A DNA stretch of 9,893 nucleotides, from the NCBI GenBank assembly GCA_015522865.1, contig WALN01000061.1, positions 1 through 9,893 on the forward strand. Direction: 5' to 3'. Each line of letters begins with the position of its first letter. Position 1 is the stretch's first letter. Under the pieces are notes generated by a model. That model saw only the letters and a program-made list of their open reading frames with translations. It made no database searches and was not told where the DNA came from. The DNA comes from Microcaldota archaeon (GTDB lineage: Archaea > Micrarchaeota > Micrarchaeia > Norongarragalinales > WALN01). Position numbers and translations under genes: made by a program. Positions 6,385 through 9,893 of this stretch are shown one piece after another.

Positions 6385-8235
6385 ACAGTATTCAGATGGT
6401 ATTTTGTATAACAAATATCTATTCGTACTTTTTATTAGCTCGACCGAATTCAGAAATGTTTTGTTCACCTCGCTCATTCTATTCCTTCCTATCTCCAAAT
6501 AATTGATTCCATAATTGCAGATTATTTGTTTCCCATCCCCCCTGATCACTTCTTTTATTTCTCTTTTTCTTTTTGTATAATCCCATCCTCTTGTCCACAC
6601 CCATCCTTCATATCCCATTAGCAGATGCCTGCCAGCCAAATTGCTTATTGGATCATTATGTCTAACCGGATAGATGAGAAATAGCGCATCTGGGTTCGTG
6701 TTGTTTTTAATATAGCTAGCAAATTTTAAATCTTCTGCAGAATATAGTTTTTCATTCACCCCCAATTCCCTAATAACCACGAGCAGGCCGCTAAACATCG
6801 AAATAAATATTAATAAAATTGCAACTATTTTCCAGATATTATTTTTATTCAAAAGTTTTGATAGAAAGCCGCTCACGAATATTATTGTCCCCGCCCACCA
6901 TATAGCCAATATTTTTATATTGTCCCATGCAAATGGTTGGAAAATAAGTATATTCGCAAGTAGGAAAAGCACCAAATAGCCAATATATTCTTTCCATTTT
7001 TCTATTGTTGCAAATGGAGCAAGTAAGAGTACGACTCCTCCATTTAAAATCCAAAAAATTACCCAGCCTACGATGCTTTTGTTAGCCACCCATCCCAAAC
7101 TAATTTTAATAAAACTTCCCACATTTCCCATAAGAAGACGAATTAAAATTATCTGCGGTACTGCAAATAAAATCAAAGCGCCAAAGAAGTACAAGTAATT
7201 GTCTTTTCTAATATTGTCAAATGATTTTGCCAAACTATTTTTTATCTTTTTGTAGAGCTCACTTTTGTTGCTGGCTTTTTCTGATGTGTTGTTTTTTACC
7301 GCTACATAGAAAAAACTCACAATTATTATTGCTCCGAGAGAAAAAGGATGAAATAAAAACGACAAACCAGAAGTCGCACCCGCTAGTGTGTATGCTATTC
7401 TATTTTTTTCTTTCAGAAGAATCAAAATGACTGCAAAAAATGCAGCAAATCCGAACAAAGAAGTTCTTGCTGGCAGTAAGAGAGACGTAAAAATGTTGCT
7501 AAATTCTATTTCTTTTGATGGCATGTGCGTATAATCGGGCATGCTCCAATTAAAGCTCAAATTTGGGCTCTTCAGCCAATAGTAAAACCCAAAACCACCG
7601 CTAAAAATTAACAGCAATAGCGCAATTGCTGCTGCTTTTTTGCTCTTAGTCACTTCTTTAGCGAGCAGATAGAACGCAACTATTAAAATTATACCAAAAA
7701 TTAAATTTGGTATTAAAAGGGCGCTCCTATCAGATGCTCCGCCTATTTTAAGTATTGCAGAAAGGAAATCAGGCATAAAGGAGTAATGTATGTTTTGGCC
7801 GGCAAAAATTGGAGATTGAAATGAGTGAGTATAGGCAAATGAATTCATCAAAGTTAAATGATATGCTATATCTCCCCATGTATAGCCCGCAGAATATGCT
7901 CCTGCATCCCCTCCCGGCAGAACATGGGTATGTTCAAAATATAAAAAAAGGAAAATAATTAACAACAGGAAGAATATCTCCCTCCAATTTATTTTTTTGC
8001 TTATATCAATTTCAAATTTAGGTTTTATCAGAAATATTAAGAAGATAAACAACACACTGACTGCTATTATAATATTCGAATTTAATGCTGAGAAGTAGTA
8101 GATTGCTAGTGTTAGAAATGAAGCAATGAAAATTCCGAGCATCGAACCAAGCAGAATCTCCTCAACAGATTTTACTTTTTTGAATAAGCTGACACCGAAA
8201 ATAATTGCGGCTAAGAGAAAAATTAAATAAAGCAT
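6379..8235 (-). CDS. GT-C-type polytopic membrane glycosyltransferase-like protein
   Basis: A 618-aa protein with around a dozen hydrophobic segments and a C-terminal soluble domain (about 500-618), the layout of GT-C glycosyltransferases (PMT/ArnT/STT3-like), which move sugars from lipid carriers outside the membrane. The first large loop holds acidic residues next to histidine (D110 in PGGDAGAY; D122 and H126 in WGDIAYHLT), followed by the IHYSFMPDFLSAIL segment, where GT-C enzymes place their catalytic Asp. WDN (437-439) precedes a late helix. The C-terminal domain has the usual pattern: a YIKNNTNPDALF start, GRHLLMGYEGWVW (535-547), then YGINYLEIG (575-583). The start is the ATG at 8235, overlapping the upstream TAA in TAATG with GGTGG 6 nt before it; a TTG 33 bp earlier would only add 11 residues inside the neighbour. 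Last gene of a coupled three-gene set. Sugar and acceptor cannot be told. Confidence 0.82.
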   Translation of the reverse strand: MLYLIFLLAAIIFGVSLFKKVKSVEEILLGSMLGIFIASFLTLAIYYFSALNSNIIIAVSVLFIFLIFLIKPKFEIDISKKINWREIFFLLLIIFLFLYFEHTHVLPGGDAGAYSAGYTWGDIAYHLTLMNSFAYTHSFQSPIFAGQNIHYSFMPDFLSAILKIGGASDRSALLIPNLIFGIILIVAFYLLAKEVTKSKKAAAIALLLLIFSGGFGFYYWLKSPNLSFNWSMPDYTHMPSKEIEFSNIFTSLLLPARTSLFGFAAFFAVILILLKEKNRIAYTLAGATSGLSFLFHPFSLGAIIIVSFFYVAVKNNTSEKASNKSELYKKIKNSLAKSFDNIRKDNYLYFFGALILFAVPQIILIRLLMGNVGSFIKISLGWVANKSIVGWVIFWILNGGVVLLLAPFATIEKWKEYIGYLVLFLLANILIFQPFAWDNIKILAIWWAGTIIFVSGFLSKLLNKNNIWKIVAILLIFISMFSGLLVVIRELGVNEKLYSAEDLKFASYIKNNTNPDALFLIYPVRHNDPISNLAGRHLLMGYEGWVWTRGWDYTKRKREIKEVIRGDGKQIICNYGINYLEIGRNRMSEVNKTFLNSVELIKSTNRYLLYKIPSEYCK

Positions 8236-9290
8236 TATTTTCCACCGAGTTTTTTTAACAGCTCCCAAATAGCAGCTCCGCCTATACCGCTGCTTGCTAT
8301 TAGTCCTTCTTGCAAATAAACTAGGAATCGGTCCATAAATACTTTTATTCCAACTACATCATTTTTGACAAACGCCAATCCTATCACTACCAGCACAACC
8401 CCAAACAGCATTTTGCTTTCGATTTTTTTTCTGACCAACTTCTCTATGATTTTATAGAGCAGGACAACAACGCCAATTGAGCCCAGAACACCAACAACAT
8501 TTCCGCTTTGTTTGAACATTTCCATAAATGAAATTATATTGCCTTCGTGGTACTTGAATTGGGAGAGAGTAGTTATGTCTATGTTTCCCATCATAATATA
8601 GTGCCATCCCAGATAACTGATACTTACTATAGCGCCCACAAGGAAGGACAAATAGACTATTTTGTCGCTCTCTATTTTATAATTAAATAAATAAGTAATT
8701 GATTTCAGAAGTAAATATCCAGCTACGTATCCCCCAGCAACAAAAGCCAGAAATACCGCCGCCTCCTGATGTACTAAAGCGACAAAAAACGCCAACCATA
8801 GCGCAGTTTTATGCTCTGAAATTATTGAGTAAAAAACTATTGGCAATAGCACCATACCCAAAGATTGGGGAAGGGGCCTTACAGTATACGGAAACAGCTC
8901 AGGAACAATGCTCACAAAAAAAGCGGCGAATATACCTGCTTTTTCGTCCCATATTTTTCTCGCAAGCAGAAAGAAGCCAATAGGCAGGAGAAACGCAAAC
9001 AACATTACTATCGCTCTACTCATAAAATCTATGGAGCTTCCTGTTAGCACACATAGTTCAGCTATAACAAATCTGTATGCTGGCACGTAGAGGTTTGCTA
9101 TACCACCGCCATATGAATAGTCGACTATTGGATAATGTTGGTGCTCTATTGTATGTCGTATACTCGCGACATGTATGTTTGCGTTCCCATATGTGGGCAT
9201 GATGTATTTTTCCCACACCATAGAATGAGAGTAAATAGAGAGAACTATAGCCAATAGAATTAAAATATATATTTTTGTTTCGCTTTTCAT
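8235..9290 (-). CDS. GT-C-like membrane protein lacking the soluble C-terminal domain
   Basis: A 351-aa polytopic protein with about eight to ten hydrophobic segments. The first is at residues 7-24, followed by a loop (25-70) reading PTYGNANIHVASIRHTIEH and then PIVDYSYGGG. This matches the first extracytoplasmic loop of GT-C glycosyltransferases, but the position that usually reads D-A-x-x-H is N-A-N-I-H (N36). D57 remains. The RPLPQSLGMVLLP segment (138-150) is also family-like. The chain stops at KKLGGK after FMDRFLVYLQEGLIASSGIGGAAI, the point where full-length relatives continue into a last helix and soluble domain; that missing part resembles the product of the gene just upstream. The start ATG overlaps the upstream TGA (ATGA), with GAGG 7 nt before it, so translation is probably coupled. 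Family membership is inferred from layout and loop motifs; the activity and sugar are unknown. Confidence 0.75.
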   Translation of the reverse strand: MKSETKIYILILLAIVLSIYSHSMVWEKYIMPTYGNANIHVASIRHTIEHQHYPIVDYSYGGGIANLYVPAYRFVIAELCVLTGSSIDFMSRAIVMLFAFLLPIGFFLLARKIWDEKAGIFAAFFVSIVPELFPYTVRPLPQSLGMVLLPIVFYSIISEHKTALWLAFFVALVHQEAAVFLAFVAGGYVAGYLLLKSITYLFNYKIESDKIVYLSFLVGAIVSISYLGWHYIMMGNIDITTLSQFKYHEGNIISFMEMFKQSGNVVGVLGSIGVVVLLYKIIEKLVRKKIESKMLFGVVLVVIGLAFVKNDVVGIKVFMDRFLVYLQEGLIASSGIGGAAIWELLKKLGGK

Positions 9291-9790
9291 TTTTCAACCT
9301 CATTTACTTCGTATATAGCAACGCCATTATCAAAAACTTTTTTAAAATATTTTTTATTTTCAAATTTTTGTCTACTGGGGTAAAACCACTTATAGCCACA
9401 GAATATACTTCTATTAGGGAGCCACACGTATTTTGCTCCATATTTTCTTGCAATTTCATATGCTCTTTCAGAAGTGGCTTTTGCAAACATCTCATTTATC
9501 TCGCTCATGCGCTCTACTGGATTTTTAACAATAGACCAGTCCCCGCCCTCTGTCCCTTCTCTCAAGCTTAACCCCATTATTAGCTCTCCCCCAAAGATAC
9601 AGGCTGCAAACGTAGTCCTTTCTGCGGTGTTGTTCTTTACCCAGTTTATTGCCGCAATTTCTTCCTTACTCACTACAGGGTCCATCCAATGTTTTCCTTT
9701 TGACGTTGTTTTATTAAAATCAGAATAAGAGAAGAAAATTACTACTATTAAAAAAATAATAACGAGTATGTTGCCTATTTTCACATTCAT
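9287..9790 (-). CDS. Membrane-anchored soluble domain resembling the C-terminus of GT-C proteins
   Basis: A 167-aa protein with one N-terminal hydrophobic helix (7-21) and an exported soluble domain. After the anchor comes SYSDFNKTTSKGKHWMDPVVSKEEIAAINWVKNNT (21-55), then CIFGGELIMGLSLREGTEGGDW (64-85), an EIARKYGAKYVWLPNR segment (112-127) and a C-terminal YFKKVFDNGVAIYEV (148-162). This order (W-[IV]-K-N-N-T, glycine-rich turn with Arg, tyrosine-glycine-x-x-Y-[VL]-x-[LI], and a final N-G-V-x-I-Y strand) is that of the C-terminal extracytoplasmic domain of many GT-C glycosyltransferases, and parallels the same region of the 618-aa protein two genes downstream. It is a free-standing version, likely pairing with the membrane part encoded next. 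GAGGT lies 9 nt before the ATG. First visible gene of the operon. It has no catalytic motif of its own; a role in acceptor binding or stability is inferred. Confidence 0.78.
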   Translation of the reverse strand: MNVKIGNILVIIFLIVVIFFSYSDFNKTTSKGKHWMDPVVSKEEIAAINWVKNNTAERTTFAACIFGGELIMGLSLREGTEGGDWSIVKNPVERMSEINEMFAKATSERAYEIARKYGAKYVWLPNRSIFCGYKWFYPSRQKFENKKYFKKVFDNGVAIYEVNEVEK

Positions 9791-9893
9791 AAATTTATTA
9801 CCTCGAATATTTTAAAAATCTGAACTGTTTTTACAAACCGTTAAGTTATTAAAGGAAAAAATCTTAATAAAGTTGAAGTGGTTTTAATGGCAG
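9791..9893. promoter_or_regulatory. Upstream region of the GT-C operon, probably divergent
   Basis: About 100 bp without a complete gene. Read on the minus strand, an AT-rich box (ATTTTTAAAATAT, 9807-9819) and GAGGT (9800-9804) precede the ATG at 9790. The box is so close that a transcript from it would start near the ATG and exclude the GAGGT, so a start further up is also possible. On the plus strand AAGTGG (9876-9881) precedes an ATG at 9887 followed by GCA, which may open a divergent gene cut off by the window edge; two codons are too few to call it. Confidence 0.4.

Noticed and set aside
6225..6506. Open frame of 93 codons across the tRNA and the end of the convergent gene
   Set aside because: It runs through tRNA stems and introns and antisense to a real gene; its product is featureless.
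8236..8268. TTG start adding 11 residues to the 618-aa GT-C protein
   Set aside because: The ATG at 8235 forms a TAATG overlap with the upstream stop and has GGTGG at good spacing, which is a better initiation context.
9058..9303. Minus-strand frame overlapping the start of the 351-aa GT-C gene
   Set aside because: Out of frame with a coupled, Shine-Dalgarno-led gene; the product has no membrane or domain pattern.

Overview
The window looks like a compact, AT-rich archaeal chromosome segment. The evidence is a family B DNA polymerase with archaeal-type motifs, a type II methionine aminopeptidase of archaeal length, TATA-like boxes about 24 bp upstream of start codons (suggesting leaderless or short-leader transcripts), GAGG/GGTG Shine-Dalgarno sites mainly before operon genes, and a tRNA gene interrupted by two bulge-helix-bulge introns. 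The lineage cannot be fixed from sequence alone. Compactness, TTG/GTG starts and non-canonical tRNA introns would fit a DPANN-type archaeon such as Micrarchaeota, but this is inference.

Layout, left to right. (1) 18-1292 (+) encodes a HerA/DUF87-like P-loop ATPase whose Walker A motif is degraded although its Walker B is intact; it may begin left of the window. (2) 1358-1705 (-) is a small coiled-coil protein, convergent with the ATPase and divergent from the polymerase gene. (3) 1758-4166 (+) is an intact replicative family B DNA polymerase with all exonuclease and polymerase motifs, no intein and a C-terminal PCNA-binding-like peptide. (4) 4206-5075 (+) is methionine aminopeptidase with all metal ligands. 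(5) 5126-6160 (+) is an unrecognised multi-spanning membrane protein with a polar loop carrying N-glycosylation sequons. (6) 6209-6374 (+) is tRNA-Arg(CCG) with a 55-nt intron at the canonical 37/38 site and a 36-nt intron inside the T arm (53/54).

(7) The right third, on the minus strand, is a tightly coupled three-gene set read 9790 to 6379. First comes a signal-anchored soluble protein resembling the C-terminal extracytoplasmic domain of GT-C membrane glycosyltransferases. An ATGA overlap leads to a polytopic membrane protein resembling the N-terminal catalytic half of such an enzyme. A TAATG overlap then leads to a full-length GT-C-like protein with both parts in one chain. The first two genes thus look like one glycosyltransferase split in two, with the gene order reversed relative to the domain order. 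The operon ends only 4 bp from the 3' end of the tRNA, tail to tail.

Functionally the window combines DNA replication (polymerase), protein maturation (aminopeptidase), translation (tRNA) and probable surface glycosylation (the GT-C set, assumed to use lipid-linked sugars). The most unusual items are the double-intron tRNA, the split and reordered GT-C pair, and the ATPase with a broken nucleotide-binding loop. No CRISPR array, insertion sequence, rRNA or origin signature was seen.
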